NCBI GenBank assembly: GCA_902362865.1 | Contig: CABIYE010000029.1 | Span: forward strand, 1-42,828 | DNA from: Clostridiaceae bacterium | GTDB taxonomy: Bacteria > Bacillota > Clostridia > Lachnospirales > Lachnospiraceae | DNA: 42,828 nt | Reading direction: 5' to 3' | Part shown: one piece after another, positions 8,082-17,335 of the stretch | Position numbering within the stretch: the stretch's first letter is position 1 | How the letters are laid out: the number at the start of each line of letters is the position of its first letter | Translations under genes and position numbers: made by a program | The notes under the pieces: model-generated | The model's database searches: none | Seen by the model: the letters and a program-made list of their open reading frames with translations, nothing else | Told to the model about the DNA's origin: nothing

Positions 8082-9076
8082 AAGTATTTTGTGGTTATGT
8101 AAAGAAGGAACGATGGCATATTGGGACATATCTGGGATTTATGGGAATATTCGTAATTATTTTTTCCCTTTATGGCGTAAAGACAGAGGCACTTTCCTAT
8201 GCCGTTTTTCTGTCGACTCTATGGCTGCTGTTTTTCTGGACGATGGATTTTATGAGATATCGAAAGAAGCATAAAGAGCTTCTGGAGTTAGAAGGGAAGA
8301 CGAAGACACAGTGGGAGATGCTTCCCGAACCGGAAAATTTGGTGGAAGAAGATTATCAGTGGATGGTGAGAGAACTCCTCGACACGATAAATGAGCAGAA
8401 AACAGAATATCTGACGGAACAGCAGGATATGATGGATTATTACAGTCTGTGGGCGCATCAGATAAAAACACCAATCTCTGCGATGCGGATTCTCCTGCAG
8501 TCTCAGGAAGAATCACAGGATACGGAGTATACCAGGGCGCTGAAGGCTGAACTTTTTAAAATAGAACAATATGTGGATATGGTACTTACCTATCTTCGTA
8601 TGGATTCCATGTCCGCGGACATGGTATTTCAGTGGCACTCGCTGGAAGAACTGGCGAAGCAGGCGGTTCGTAAATATTCGCAATTGTTTATTCTGCAGAA
8701 GATAAAACTTGAAATTGACATAGATGACAGAAAAGTTTTGACAGATAAAAAATGGCTGGTGTTTGTAATTGGGCAGATATTATCGAATGCACTGAAATAT
8801 ACGAAACAAGGGAAGATTTCCATTTATACACAGAATCAGGCGTTGGTGATTGAAGATACCGGAATCGGGATTGAAGCAGAAGAACTGCCTCGCGTATTTG
8901 AACGTGGCTTTACAGGATATAATGGACGCAGAGATGGGAAATCAACAGGAATCGGGCTGTATCTGTGTAAGCGTGTGATGGATAAGCTTTCCCATGGTAT
9001 TGCTATTGATTCAGTGGCGGGGAAGGGGACGAAGGTATATCTGATTCTGGGACGAAAAGAAATGACAGTTGAATAA
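8078..9076 (+). CDS. Intramembrane-sensing histidine kinase (BceS-like)
   Basis: This 332-residue kinase has two closely spaced membrane helices (about 17-33 and 39-57) with almost no extracellular loop, the hallmark of intramembrane-sensing kinases. The H-box WAHQIKTPISAM places the phosphorylated histidine at H127. The N-box (QILSNALKYT), G1 (DTGIGI) and G2 (GKSTGIGLYL) of the ATPase domain are intact. Kinases of this type do not bind peptide themselves. They receive the signal from the partner BceAB-type transporter and phosphorylate the upstream regulator. The start overlaps the regulator stop by ATGA, implying translational coupling. After its stop comes a 93-nt gap with its own candidate -10 before the transporter genes, so the latter may also be transcribed separately. 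Confidence 0.9.
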   Translation: MKVFCGYVKKERWHIGTYLGFMGIFVIIFSLYGVKTEALSYAVFLSTLWLLFFWTMDFMRYRKKHKELLELEGKTKTQWEMLPEPENLVEEDYQWMVRELLDTINEQKTEYLTEQQDMMDYYSLWAHQIKTPISAMRILLQSQEESQDTEYTRALKAELFKIEQYVDMVLTYLRMDSMSADMVFQWHSLEELAKQAVRKYSQLFILQKIKLEIDIDDRKVLTDKKWLVFVIGQILSNALKYTKQGKISIYTQNQALVIEDTGIGIEAEELPRVFERGFTGYNGRRDGKSTGIGLYLCKRVMDKLSHGIAIDSVAGKGTKVYLILGRKEMTVE

Positions 9077-9142
9077 TGTGACAAAAATGTAAGGGAGATG
9101 TTAGCTGATTCGATGGAACGACATTTTCCTCTTCTATATAAT
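9077..9142 (+). promoter_or_regulatory. Candidate regulated promoter of the Bce-type transporter
   Basis: The gap between kinase and transporter genes holds a direct repeat TGTGAC-N5-TGTAAG (9077-9093) and a perfect TATAAT (9137-9142) without a good -35. A strong -10 with a poor -35 is typical of activator-dependent promoters. The regulator encoded upstream is the natural candidate activator. The repeat also resembles the WalR box with one mismatch per half. Confidence 0.35.
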
Positions 9143-9169
9143 AAGGATATCAATGAAGGAGGGAAAATG

Positions 9170-9937
9170 ATGAGTATATTGGAAGTAAAAAATGTGAAAA
9201 AAATATATACGACCCGTTTTGGAGGAAATCAGGTGGAGGCGCTCCGCAATGTTAATTTTTCGGTGGAGCCGAGAGAATATGTGGCGATTATGGGAGAATC
9301 GGGATCCGGGAAAACGACGCTTCTTAATATCCTGGCAGCCCTTGATAAACCTACAGAAGGAAAGGTATATCTGAAAGGCAATGATTTAAGTAAGATTAAA
9401 GAGAAGGAAATGGCGGCTTTCAGGAGGCAGAACCTGGGATTTGTGTTTCAGGACTTTAATCTTTTGGATACGTTTTCTATCCAGGATAATATCTTCCTTC
9501 CGCTGGTCCTTTCGGGAAAGAAATATGAGGAAATGCAGAAACGTATCTTACCGGTTGCGCAGAAGCTTGGAATTCAGGAAATCCTGCAAAAATTCCCCTA
9601 CGAGGTGTCAGGAGGGCAGAAGCAAAGGGCGGCAGTGGCAAGGGCGCTGATTACGAAGCCGCAATTGATCCTGGCGGATGAGCCGACGGGGGCTTTGGAT
9701 TCAAAGGCATCCGATGAGCTTTTGAATCTTTTTACCACAATTAATCAGGATGGACAGACTATTTTGATGGTAACCCATAGTGTGAAGGCGGCAAGTACAG
9801 CGAACAGAGTACTGTTTATCAAGGATGGCGAAGTGTTCCATCAACTGTACCGGGGAAATCTCACCAATGAACAGATGTACCAGCGGATTTCAGATACACT
9901 TACCGTCCTGATCGCAGGAGGTGAGGAACTTGAATAG
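9170..9937 (+). CDS. ABC transporter ATPase (BceA-like)
   Basis: This is a 255-residue nucleotide-binding protein with Walker A GESGSGKTT, Q-loop VFQDFN, signature VSGGQKQR, Walker B LILADEPTGALD and switch histidine VTHS. It belongs to the MacB/LolD-like group that drives BceB-type permeases. The transporter removes peptide antibiotics from their lipid targets and signals to the kinase. The start at 9170 follows GGAGG (9158-9162) by 7 nt. An ATG immediately before it (9167) is less well spaced, and upstream in-frame codons lack a ribosome binding site. It overlaps the permease gene by 8 nt. Confidence 0.9.
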   Translation: MSILEVKNVKKIYTTRFGGNQVEALRNVNFSVEPREYVAIMGESGSGKTTLLNILAALDKPTEGKVYLKGNDLSKIKEKEMAAFRRQNLGFVFQDFNLLDTFSIQDNIFLPLVLSGKKYEEMQKRILPVAQKLGIQEILQKFPYEVSGGQKQRAAVARALITKPQLILADEPTGALDSKASDELLNLFTTINQDGQTILMVTHSVKAASTANRVLFIKDGEVFHQLYRGNLTNEQMYQRISDTLTVLIAGGEELE

Positions 9938-11918
9938 CTCTATTTATATAAGACTTGCTTCCGCGAACATGAAAAATAATTGGAAGACTTATATTCCCTA
10001 TATTTTTACAGCAATCCTTACGGTTATGATGTATTACATTATGGATTCTCTTTCTCAGAATGGAAGTGTAAAAGAGGAAAATGTACAGCTGATTCTGAAC
10101 TATGCCTGCAGGATTATCGTAGTTTTCTCTGTGATTTTTCTGTTTTACACGAACAGCTTTCTGATTAAGCGCAGGAAAAAAGAAATTGGCGTTTACAATA
10201 TTCTGGGAATGGGGAAAAGGCATATTGCTAAAATGCTTACCATAGAGACTATATTTACTGCCATTGTAAGCGTAGCAGCAGGATTGGCTCTTGGAGTTGC
10301 ATTTAGTAAATTAATGTGGCTGGTGCTGCTTAGGATTCTGCATTATGATGTGGGAATGAATTTTGAGGTTTCAGCTGCAGCCATGGTTCGGACACTGGTT
10401 CTATTTGGCGTGATTTTTGCGATGACGTTGTGCTATAACCTGCTTCAGATCAGGCTTGCGAATCCGGTGGAGCTTCTGCGGGGGAGCAATCAGGGAGAGA
10501 AAGAACCGAAGACCAAATGGGTGTTGACCCTCTTTGGTATTTTGGCGTTGGGAATCGGTTATTATATTGCCTTGACAACGGAGTCGCCGATTGCAGCATT
10601 GGAAGCCTTCTTTTTGGCAGTCATCTGCGTAGTGCTGGGGACGTATGCCTTGTTCATAGCGGGAAGCATTGCGCTCCTGAAAATGCTGCGGAAAAATAAA
10701 AAATATTACTATAAAATGAAGCACTTTACGGCAATATCCGGTATGATTTACCGAATGAAGCAGAATGCAGTAGGCCTTGCTAACATCTGTATTTTAAGTA
10801 CGATGGTATTGGTAATGGTATCTACTACAGTATCTCTGTATGTGGGGATGGAGGATGTGCTGAAAACCAGGTTTCCTCATGAAATTGCTATCACCAAATA
10901 TAAGACAAATGCAGAGGATGAAGAGAGGATAAGAGAAATTGTCGTAGAAGAGACAGAAAAAAATGAAGTGGAGATAACGGATGAGTTGGAATATCACATT
11001 GCCGCCTTATCTGCAGTAAAGGAAGGAACACATTTTTTTCTGACTGATCAGGGAAGTTACGGAACCAAAAATGTGTGCGAATTTTACATGATTTTGCAGG
11101 AGGATTATAATCGGATGGAGAGTGACGATATGTCTCTGGCGCCAGATGAGGTAATTGTATATACGACAGAGAAAGCGCTGTATGGGAAGAATACCATCCA
11201 GATTGATGATCAGACTTATCGTGTGGCAAAAGAGCTTAAAAGTATGAAGCTGGAGCCTAAGAATGCATCCAGGATTGTAGAAGGATATTATGTGATTTTT
11301 GCTGATGAGGCTCCAATCCAGGCCTTTCTTCAAAGTGTCTCCGAGAACAGCAGCCTTCAGGAAGAATGGAAGCAGCGAAGTTACGCAATGCAGCATAAAT
11401 GGTCTTTTGATTTAAAAGGCAAAGAAAAGGATTGTACTGCTGCGACAGAGGGGATGCAGGGAAGAATTACGAATGAAATAGGAGACAGCGTATATGAAAG
11501 CCGTGAGATGAGCCGGGGAAGCTTCTACTCTCTGTATGGCAGTTTATTATTCATTGGAATTTACCTGGGATTTCTTTTCCTGATGGCGACGGTTCTGATT
11601 ATTTACTATAAGCAGATATCGGAGGGATATGACGACAAAGAGCGTTATCAGATTATGCAGAAGGTGGGAATGAGCAAACGGGAAGTCCGAAGTTCCATCC
11701 GAAGCCAGATACTTACTGTATTTTTCCTGCCCCTTGTAGTGGCAATTATTCATATCGCAGTAGCGTTTAAAGTTATTACGAAGCTGCTGGCTGTGTTGAA
11801 TCTGGTAAATGTGCCGTTGTTTTTGAGCTGTACTATTGCAACTGTGGTGGTGTTTGCGATATTTTATGGAATTGTATTCGGAATGACAGCAAAGGAATAT
11901 TATAGAATTGTCAATTAA
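9930..11918 (+). CDS. ABC transporter permease, FtsX/BceB-like
   Basis: This is a 662-residue membrane protein with a BceB-like layout. It has an N-terminal helix, FtsX-type helices up to about residue 290, a large extracytoplasmic domain of roughly 200 residues (about 300-520), and a C-terminal group of three helices with the FtsX signature (IYYKQISEGYDDKERYQIM). In characterised relatives the extracytoplasmic domain determines peptide specificity. Translation probably begins at TTG 9930, because AGGAGGTGA (9916-9924) lies just ahead. The GTG at 9921 is part of that ribosome binding site and is unlikely. The gene overlaps the ATPase gene by 8 nt and ends two bases before a strong hairpin, closing the four-gene unit. 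Confidence 0.88.
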   Translation: MNSSIYIRLASANMKNNWKTYIPYIFTAILTVMMYYIMDSLSQNGSVKEENVQLILNYACRIIVVFSVIFLFYTNSFLIKRRKKEIGVYNILGMGKRHIAKMLTIETIFTAIVSVAAGLALGVAFSKLMWLVLLRILHYDVGMNFEVSAAAMVRTLVLFGVIFAMTLCYNLLQIRLANPVELLRGSNQGEKEPKTKWVLTLFGILALGIGYYIALTTESPIAALEAFFLAVICVVLGTYALFIAGSIALLKMLRKNKKYYYKMKHFTAISGMIYRMKQNAVGLANICILSTMVLVMVSTTVSLYVGMEDVLKTRFPHEIAITKYKTNAEDEERIREIVVEETEKNEVEITDELEYHIAALSAVKEGTHFFLTDQGSYGTKNVCEFYMILQEDYNRMESDDMSLAPDEVIVYTTEKALYGKNTIQIDDQTYRVAKELKSMKLEPKNASRIVEGYYVIFADEAPIQAFLQSVSENSSLQEEWKQRSYAMQHKWSFDLKGKEKDCTAATEGMQGRITNEIGDSVYESREMSRGSFYSLYGSLLFIGIYLGFLFLMATVLIIYYKQISEGYDDKERYQIMQKVGMSKREVRSSIRSQILTVFFLPLVVAIIHIAVAFKVITKLLAVLNLVNVPLFLSCTIATVVVFAIFYGIVFGMTAKEYYRIVN

Positions 11919-11920
11919 TT

Positions 11921-11963
11921 AACGGGCAGAGTCGGAAAGTGTTGCTTTACGACTCTGCCCGTT
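11921..11963 (+). terminator. Strong hairpin after the Bce-type operon
   Basis: A GC-rich stem of 14 bp joins 11921-11934 and 11950-11963 (core GGGCAGAGTCG). After a single mismatch a further 4 bp (AAAG/CTTT) continue inside. The U-tract is poor. A TACAAT (11970-11975) just downstream may be the -10 of the next gene. Confidence 0.7.
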
Positions 11964-11999
11964 ATCTGTTACAATGAAATACAAAAGGAGGCGTATTTT

Positions 12000-12344
12000 A
12001 TGACAAAAGCGGGAGAAAGAGAAGTTGTTACAGTAGAACGTGTGAATGGAGGAGCAGGTTTTATTATGAAGGAAGCACTGCTTTTACCGGAAGAGCTGGG
12101 AGAACACTGCAAGATGTTCAGCCGTGTGACTCTGAAGCCGGGATGTGAGCTGGGACATCATGAGCATCACGGTGAGACAGAGACTTATTATATCCTTTCC
12201 GGTACGGGAATGTATGAAGATGATGGCAGGGCAGTTCCTGTAGAGGCCGGAGATGTAACATTCTGTAAGGATGGCTGCGGACATGGAATCAAGAATACCG
12301 GGAAAGAAGATCTGTCCTTTGTGGCATTGATTTTAAAGAAATAA
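12000..12344 (+). CDS. Small single-domain cupin protein
   Basis: This is a 114-residue protein consisting of one cupin barrel. Motif 1 supplies H54, H56 and E61 with G68. Motif 2 supplies H95 and N99, so all four usual metal ligands (three His, one Glu) are present. Small cupins of this type include isomerases, dioxygenase-like enzymes and sugar- or metabolite-binding proteins; nothing here fixes the substrate. AAAGGAGG (11984-11991) is 8 nt before the ATG. A TACAAT -10 (11970-11975) follows the preceding terminator, so the gene is probably transcribed alone. The next gene begins 110 nt later behind a separate Pho-like box. Confidence 0.8.
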   Translation: MTKAGEREVVTVERVNGGAGFIMKEALLLPEELGEHCKMFSRVTLKPGCELGHHEHHGETETYYILSGTGMYEDDGRAVPVEAGDVTFCKDGCGHGIKNTGKEDLSFVALILKK

Positions 12345-12349
12345 AGGAT

Positions 12350-12416
12350 ATAACATTTGCTTAACGTAATGTTTACAAAACATGGGCTTTCTTTTGAGCA
12401 TTGTTGGTGATAAAAT
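12350..12416 (+). promoter_or_regulatory. Pho-box-like triple direct repeat and -10 before ppk1
   Basis: Three hexamers ATAACA (12350-12355), TTAACG (12361-12366) and TTTACA (12372-12377) recur at an exact 11-bp period. They match the Gram-positive PhoP box pattern TT(A/C/T)ACA with 5-bp spacers, with one mismatch in each of the first two units. A TAAAAT -10 at 12411-12416 has only a poor -35, consistent with activation. Polyphosphate kinase is phosphate-regulated in several bacteria. An alternative reading is the dyad ATGTTT-ACA-AAACAT at 12369-12383. Confidence 0.5.
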
Positions 12417-12454
12417 GAAAGAAAAGATTTTTAAGCAAAAAGAGGAAACGGAAA

Positions 12455-14560
12455 ATGAAAGAAGAGATTTTGAATTACACACAAAACAGAGAATTATCCT
12501 GGCTGAAGTTTAACCAAAGAGTACTTGAAGAGGCGCAAGACCCCACGGTTCCGCTGTTGGAACGGATGAAATTTGTGGCGATTTTCACAAGTAATCTGGA
12601 TGAGTTTTTTATGATCCGTGTGGGAAGCCTTTTTGATATGGCGGCGACGGATGCAAAGACCAGGGACAGTCGTTCGGGTATGACGCCGAAGGAACAGCTT
12701 GAGAAAATATATGAGGCGGTAGCGCCGCTTTATAAGGAACGGGATAAGACTTATGCGGAGATTAAGAAGCAGCTCCATCCTTACGGTGTCTGTGGGCTGG
12801 ATTTTAAGGAGTTAGAGCAGGGTGAGAAGAAATATGTAAAGAAGTACTTTAAAGAAGAGATTCTTCCGATTCTGTCGCCGCAGATTGTGGATGCCAATCA
12901 TCCGTTTCCGCATTTAATTAATAAAGACATTTATGTGACTGCGAATCTGAAAGCTGATAATAAGAATATGCTTGGCATTATTCCGGTGCCGAAGTTTGTT
13001 TCAGATATTCTATATCTGCCGGGGCATGATATCCGCTATATCCGCATGGAAAAGGTGATTATGGAGTATATAGAGCTGGTATTCGAGCATTATGAAGTGT
13101 CTGATAAGAATTATATCTGTGTGACGCGGAATGCCGATATCACGCCGGATGATGAACTGTTGGAGATTAATGATGATTTCCGTTATCTGATGAAGCAGAG
13201 TCTGCATAAGCGCAAAAGGATGGCGGTGGTGCGTCTGGAGATTGCAGAGAAGCTAAGCCCGGAGACGGAGAAGTATTTCTGCACAAAGTTCAATATTAAG
13301 AAGGAGCAGATTTTCCGCACCAAGATGCCTATGAAGCTGGATTATATGTTTGCAATCAGCGGCAATCTTCCGGATGCAATGAAGCGGTCTCTGACCGATA
13401 AGCCATTTTCACCGCAGATATCCAGACATGTGCAGGATGGAAGTGTGATGCGTCAGATTAAGAAGAACGATATTATGCTGTTCTATCCATATGAGAGTAT
13501 GGAGCCGTTCCTGCAGTTGATTAAAGAGGCGGCTTCAGATCCAAGTGTCATGACGATTAAGATTACCATTTACCGACTGGCGAAGAAGGCACGTCTGGTG
13601 GAATACCTCTGTGCGGCGGCTGAGAACGGGAAGGAAGTTACGGTCTTAATTGAGCTGCGTGCCCGGTTTGACGAGCAGAATAATATTGACTGGTCTGAGC
13701 GCCTGGAGGAAGCGGGATGCCGTGTCATCTATGGCTTTGAAGGGTATAAGGTACATTCTAAGATCTGCCTGATTACTTATCGCAATAAGAATGAGATTCA
13801 ATATATTACGCAGATTGGTACAGGTAATTATAACGAGAAGACGGCGGCTATGTATACAGATCTGTCTTTGATGACGGCAAATAAGGAAATCGGCGCGGAT
13901 GCGTCGGAATTCTTTAAAAATATGTCCATCAGTAATTTGGATGGCGTTTATAAGCATCTGATTGTCTCACCTACAAGCTTAAAGCCTAAGGTACTGCATT
14001 TGATGGATGAAGAAATCAAAAAAGGACCTAACGGCCGCATTGTGATGAAAATGAATTCGGTGACAGACGTTGATTTTATTGAGAAGGTATCAGAAGCTTC
14101 CCGGGCGGGAGTGAAGATTGACTTGATTGTCCGGGGAATCTGTTGTATACTTCCGGGAGTAAAGGGGTATACGGATAATCTTTCTGTGACAAGTATCGTG
14201 GGACGCTATCTTGAGCATCCCAGGATTTTCAGCTTCGGTACGGGAGCGGGTCAGAAGATTTACATTGGCTCTGCGGACATGATGACACGCAATACGGAGA
14301 AACGTGTGGAGGTTGCATGTCCTATCCTGGATGAAAATGTTAAAAAGCAGGTCAACCATTATCTGGATGTTATGCTGGCGGATAATGTAAAGGCACGTGA
14401 ATTGCACAGTGACGGTGTGTACAGGAAGAAAGAGCAGAAAGAGCCGCTCATTAATTCTCAGGAGAGATTTATGAAAGAAGCGCTCTATGCGAGGAAGACC
14501 GTGACGGTAGAGAAAAGAACCTCCTTTGCAGAGCGCGTTATGCGCATCTTTAGGAAATAG
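12455..14560 (+). CDS. ppk1: Polyphosphate kinase 1
   Basis: This is a 701-residue cytoplasmic enzyme that reversibly transfers the ATP gamma-phosphate to inorganic polyphosphate. The N-terminal domain begins with the family motif NRELSWLKFNQRVLEEA and contains FTSNLDEFFMIRVG. The two phospholipase-D-like halves carry the catalytic histidines H434 (YKVHSK) and H588 (EHPRIF), matching H435 and H592 of the E. coli enzyme. GTGNYNEKTA and SADMMTRN are also conserved. Length is typical (about 690-720). The Shine-Dalgarno is AGAGGAAACGG before the ATG. It heads a same-strand run with topB (16-nt gap). The upstream triple direct repeat suggests control by phosphate supply. Polyphosphate serves as phosphate reserve and stress factor. 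Confidence 0.96.
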   Translation: MKEEILNYTQNRELSWLKFNQRVLEEAQDPTVPLLERMKFVAIFTSNLDEFFMIRVGSLFDMAATDAKTRDSRSGMTPKEQLEKIYEAVAPLYKERDKTYAEIKKQLHPYGVCGLDFKELEQGEKKYVKKYFKEEILPILSPQIVDANHPFPHLINKDIYVTANLKADNKNMLGIIPVPKFVSDILYLPGHDIRYIRMEKVIMEYIELVFEHYEVSDKNYICVTRNADITPDDELLEINDDFRYLMKQSLHKRKRMAVVRLEIAEKLSPETEKYFCTKFNIKKEQIFRTKMPMKLDYMFAISGNLPDAMKRSLTDKPFSPQISRHVQDGSVMRQIKKNDIMLFYPYESMEPFLQLIKEAASDPSVMTIKITIYRLAKKARLVEYLCAAAENGKEVTVLIELRARFDEQNNIDWSERLEEAGCRVIYGFEGYKVHSKICLITYRNKNEIQYITQIGTGNYNEKTAAMYTDLSLMTANKEIGADASEFFKNMSISNLDGVYKHLIVSPTSLKPKVLHLMDEEIKKGPNGRIVMKMNSVTDVDFIEKVSEASRAGVKIDLIVRGICCILPGVKGYTDNLSVTSIVGRYLEHPRIFSFGTGAGQKIYIGSADMMTRNTEKRVEVACPILDENVKKQVNHYLDVMLADNVKARELHSDGVYRKKEQKEPLINSQERFMKEALYARKTVTVEKRTSFAERVMRIFRK

Positions 14561-14576
14561 GAGAACATAGAAGTTT

Positions 14577-16619
14577 ATGGGCAAGTCATTATATATTGCA
14601 GAGAAACCAAGTGTGGCACAGGAATTTGCCAAAGCGTTAAAGCTGTCCGGCAGAAGAAACGACGGATACATAGAGTCAGAGGATGCCATTGTGACATGGT
14701 GTGTGGGACATTTGGTGACGATGAGCTACCCGGAAGCTTATGATGAGAAATATAAGCGGTGGAGTCTTGCGACTCTGCCGTTTTTACCAAAGGAATTTAA
14801 ATATGAAGTAATTCCCGGAGTGGAGAAACAGTTTAAGATTGTATCGAGGCTTCTGAACCGAAAAGATGTAGAGACTATCTATGTCTGTACTGATTCCGGG
14901 CGGGAGGGAGAATATATTTACCGCTTAGTAGAGCAGATGGCAGGTGTGAAGGGGAAGAAGAGAAAAAGAGTGTGGATTGACTCTCAGACTGAGGAAGAAA
15001 TCCTGCGCGGTATCCGCGAGGCAAAGGATTTGTCAGAATATGATAACCTTTCTTCCTCCGCCTATCTTAGGGCGAAAGAAGATTATCTGATGGGAATTAA
15101 TTTTTCCAGGCTTCTGACACTGAAGTATGGAGACAGCATATCCAATTATCTAAAGAGTAAATATTCTGTGATATCCGTTGGAAGGGTCATGACCTGTGTG
15201 CTGGGAATGGTAGTGCGCAGAGAAAGAGAAATACGGGAGTTTGTAGAGACCCCCTTTTACCGGGTGGTGAATATAGTAGATGCCGGTGGACAGACTTTTG
15301 AGGGAGAATGGAAGGCGGTGAAGGGATCCCGTTATTTTCAGTCTTTTGATTTGTATAAGGAAAATGGGTTTAAAGAGAGAGAAAAGGCAGAGGAACTGGT
15401 TTCTTATTTGAAAGAAAAAACTCCTTTGCAGTGTGAAGTCCTTTCTATTGAGAAGAAAAAGGAAAAGAAAAATCCGCCTCTCTTATTCAATCTTGCGGAG
15501 CTTCAGAATGAATGTTCCAGGAGATTTAAAATCAGTCCGGATGAGACTTTGCAGATTGTGCAAGAGATGTACGAGAAAAAACTTGTGACTTATCCGAGAA
15601 CGGATGCTAGAGTTCTGTCTACGGCAGTGGCGAAGGAAATTCATAAGAATCTGAATGGTTTGATGAAGTATGAGACGTCAGTCCCTTATCTGAATGAAAT
15701 CGCGGCCATGGGAAGCCATAAGGGGCTGGCGAAGACGAGGTATGTGAATGATAAGCAGATTACCGACCATTATGCAATTATCCCGACAGGGCAGGGAATG
15801 AATGCTCTGAAAAGCCTGCCGTATACAGCAAGGCAGGTATATGATGTGATTGTGAGAAGATTTTTAAGTATTTTCTATCCGCCTGCAATATACCAGAAAG
15901 TGGCAATCATTACAAAGATGCGGGAAGAGCAGTTTTTTGCTAATTTCAAGGTTCTGGCAGAGGAAGGGTATCTGAAGGTGCTGGGAGTACCGAATCCGAA
16001 GAAGAATGCTTCGGTGCCTGATGAAAAACAACAGATGGAGGAAGGCCCGGCAGATACAGGGAATACGGATACTGCCTTTTTTGAAAGGATACAGTCCCTG
16101 AAGAAGGGGATGATACTTCCGGTGATGGGACTGAATATTAAGGAGGGGAAAACATCACCTCCGAAACGCTATAATTCAGGGTCTTTGATTCTTGCTATGG
16201 AGAATGCAGGGCAGCTTATTGAAGATGAAGAGCTGCGGGCACAGATAAAAGGAAGTGGAATTGGAACCAGTGCTACCCGGGGAGAGATTCTTAAGAAATT
16301 GTTTCATAATAAATATCTGGCGTTGAATAAGAAGACTCAGATTGTGACGCCGACCTTACAGGGAGAGATGATTTACGATGTGGTGGATCATTCGATTAAG
16401 TCTCTCCTGAACCCGGAGCTTACCGCAAGCTGGGAGAAGGGACTTACTTACGTGGCAGAGGGAGAGATTACGTCCGAGGAATACATGCAGAAATTGGAAC
16501 ATTTTATTCTTTCCCGAACCAATAGTGTGTTGGGAATGCATAATCAATATCAGCTGCAGAGTTGTTATGATAAGGCGGCGCAGTTTTATAAAAAAGGAAA
16601 TAAAGGAGAGAAGAAATGA
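14577..16619 (+). CDS. topB: DNA topoisomerase III (type IA)
   Basis: This is a 680-residue type IA topoisomerase. The TOPRIM domain at the N terminus shows IAEKPSVAQ and the metal-binding CTDSGREGEYIYR. The catalytic tyrosine is Y339 in TYPRTDAR. The C-terminal part carries GIGTSATRGEI, typical of TopB. It decatenates and relaxes negatively supercoiled DNA by transient cleavage of one strand. It lacks the C-terminal zinc ribbons of TopA, which fits topoisomerase III. Chromosomal TopB is housekeeping, but similar proteins also ride on conjugative elements; no mobility genes accompany this one. The ribosome binding site overlaps the ppk1 stop (TAGGAG). It shares an ATGA overlap with the next gene. 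Confidence 0.93.
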   Translation: MGKSLYIAEKPSVAQEFAKALKLSGRRNDGYIESEDAIVTWCVGHLVTMSYPEAYDEKYKRWSLATLPFLPKEFKYEVIPGVEKQFKIVSRLLNRKDVETIYVCTDSGREGEYIYRLVEQMAGVKGKKRKRVWIDSQTEEEILRGIREAKDLSEYDNLSSSAYLRAKEDYLMGINFSRLLTLKYGDSISNYLKSKYSVISVGRVMTCVLGMVVRREREIREFVETPFYRVVNIVDAGGQTFEGEWKAVKGSRYFQSFDLYKENGFKEREKAEELVSYLKEKTPLQCEVLSIEKKKEKKNPPLLFNLAELQNECSRRFKISPDETLQIVQEMYEKKLVTYPRTDARVLSTAVAKEIHKNLNGLMKYETSVPYLNEIAAMGSHKGLAKTRYVNDKQITDHYAIIPTGQGMNALKSLPYTARQVYDVIVRRFLSIFYPPAIYQKVAIITKMREEQFFANFKVLAEEGYLKVLGVPNPKKNASVPDEKQQMEEGPADTGNTDTAFFERIQSLKKGMILPVMGLNIKEGKTSPPKRYNSGSLILAMENAGQLIEDEELRAQIKGSGIGTSATRGEILKKLFHNKYLALNKKTQIVTPTLQGEMIYDVVDHSIKSLLNPELTASWEKGLTYVAEGEITSEEYMQKLEHFILSRTNSVLGMHNQYQLQSCYDKAAQFYKKGNKGEKK

Positions 16620-17281
16620 AGGAAATAACAGTGAAAGAAATGTATACGCTGGAAGAGACGATTGCAAAAGACATTTTTGATGGAGTGACCTATCCATGGG
16701 AAGTTCTTCCAAAAATCAGTGAATTTATCCTGAAGCTTGGTGAGACACTTCCGGAAGAAGAGTATGATAAGGTTGGGGATGATGTGTGGATAGCCAGGTC
16801 GGCGAATGTTTTTTCTTCTGCTTATATTAAAGGGCCTGCCATTATCGGGAAGAATGCTGAGATCAGACAGTGCGCGTTTATCCGTGGAAATGCAATTGTA
16901 GGAGAAGGGGCGGTTGTTGGTAATTCAACGGAGCTTAAGAATGTCATTTTGTTTAACAAGGTACAGGTTCCCCATTATAATTATGTGGGTGATTCTATTC
17001 TTGGATATAAGTCTCATATGGGAGCAGGTTCCATTACTTCTAACGTAAAATCTGACAAAACATTAGTTGTTGTAAAGACGCCGGAGGGAAATATAGAAAC
17101 GGGTCTTAAGAAGTTTGGTGCTATGCTTGGCGATGAAGTAGAAGTGGGATGTGGAACTATTTTGAATCCGGGAAGCGTAGTAGGGAGCCATACGAATATT
17201 TATCCGCTTTCTTCTGTGAGAGGCTTTGTTCCGTCAGGGAGTATTTATAAAAAGCAGGGAGAAGTTGTGGAGAAGCAGTAG
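16616..17281 (+). CDS. Left-handed beta-helix acyltransferase-like protein (GlmU C-domain type)
   Basis: This is a 221-residue protein with a short helical N terminus and then hexapeptide repeats from about residue 55 to 210. The segment HYNYVGDSILG followed by GAGSIT resembles the acetyltransferase half of GlmU, where the equivalent histidine is catalytic. The nucleotidyltransferase half of GlmU is absent. Such stand-alone proteins are often labelled sugar-phosphate nucleotidyltransferase-like in clostridia. Acyl transfer to a sugar amine or hydroxyl is plausible, and the acceptor is unknown. The start overlaps the topB stop by ATGA, indicating translational coupling although the two functions are unrelated. 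Confidence 0.78.
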   Translation: MKEITVKEMYTLEETIAKDIFDGVTYPWEVLPKISEFILKLGETLPEEEYDKVGDDVWIARSANVFSSAYIKGPAIIGKNAEIRQCAFIRGNAIVGEGAVVGNSTELKNVILFNKVQVPHYNYVGDSILGYKSHMGAGSITSNVKSDKTLVVVKTPEGNIETGLKKFGAMLGDEVEVGCGTILNPGSVVGSHTNIYPLSSVRGFVPSGSIYKKQGEVVEKQ

Positions 17282-17335
17282 ACTGTGCCAGAGCGGCAAC
17301 CGACAGCTTTGGGAAGAACTTTTGGAGGATTAATC

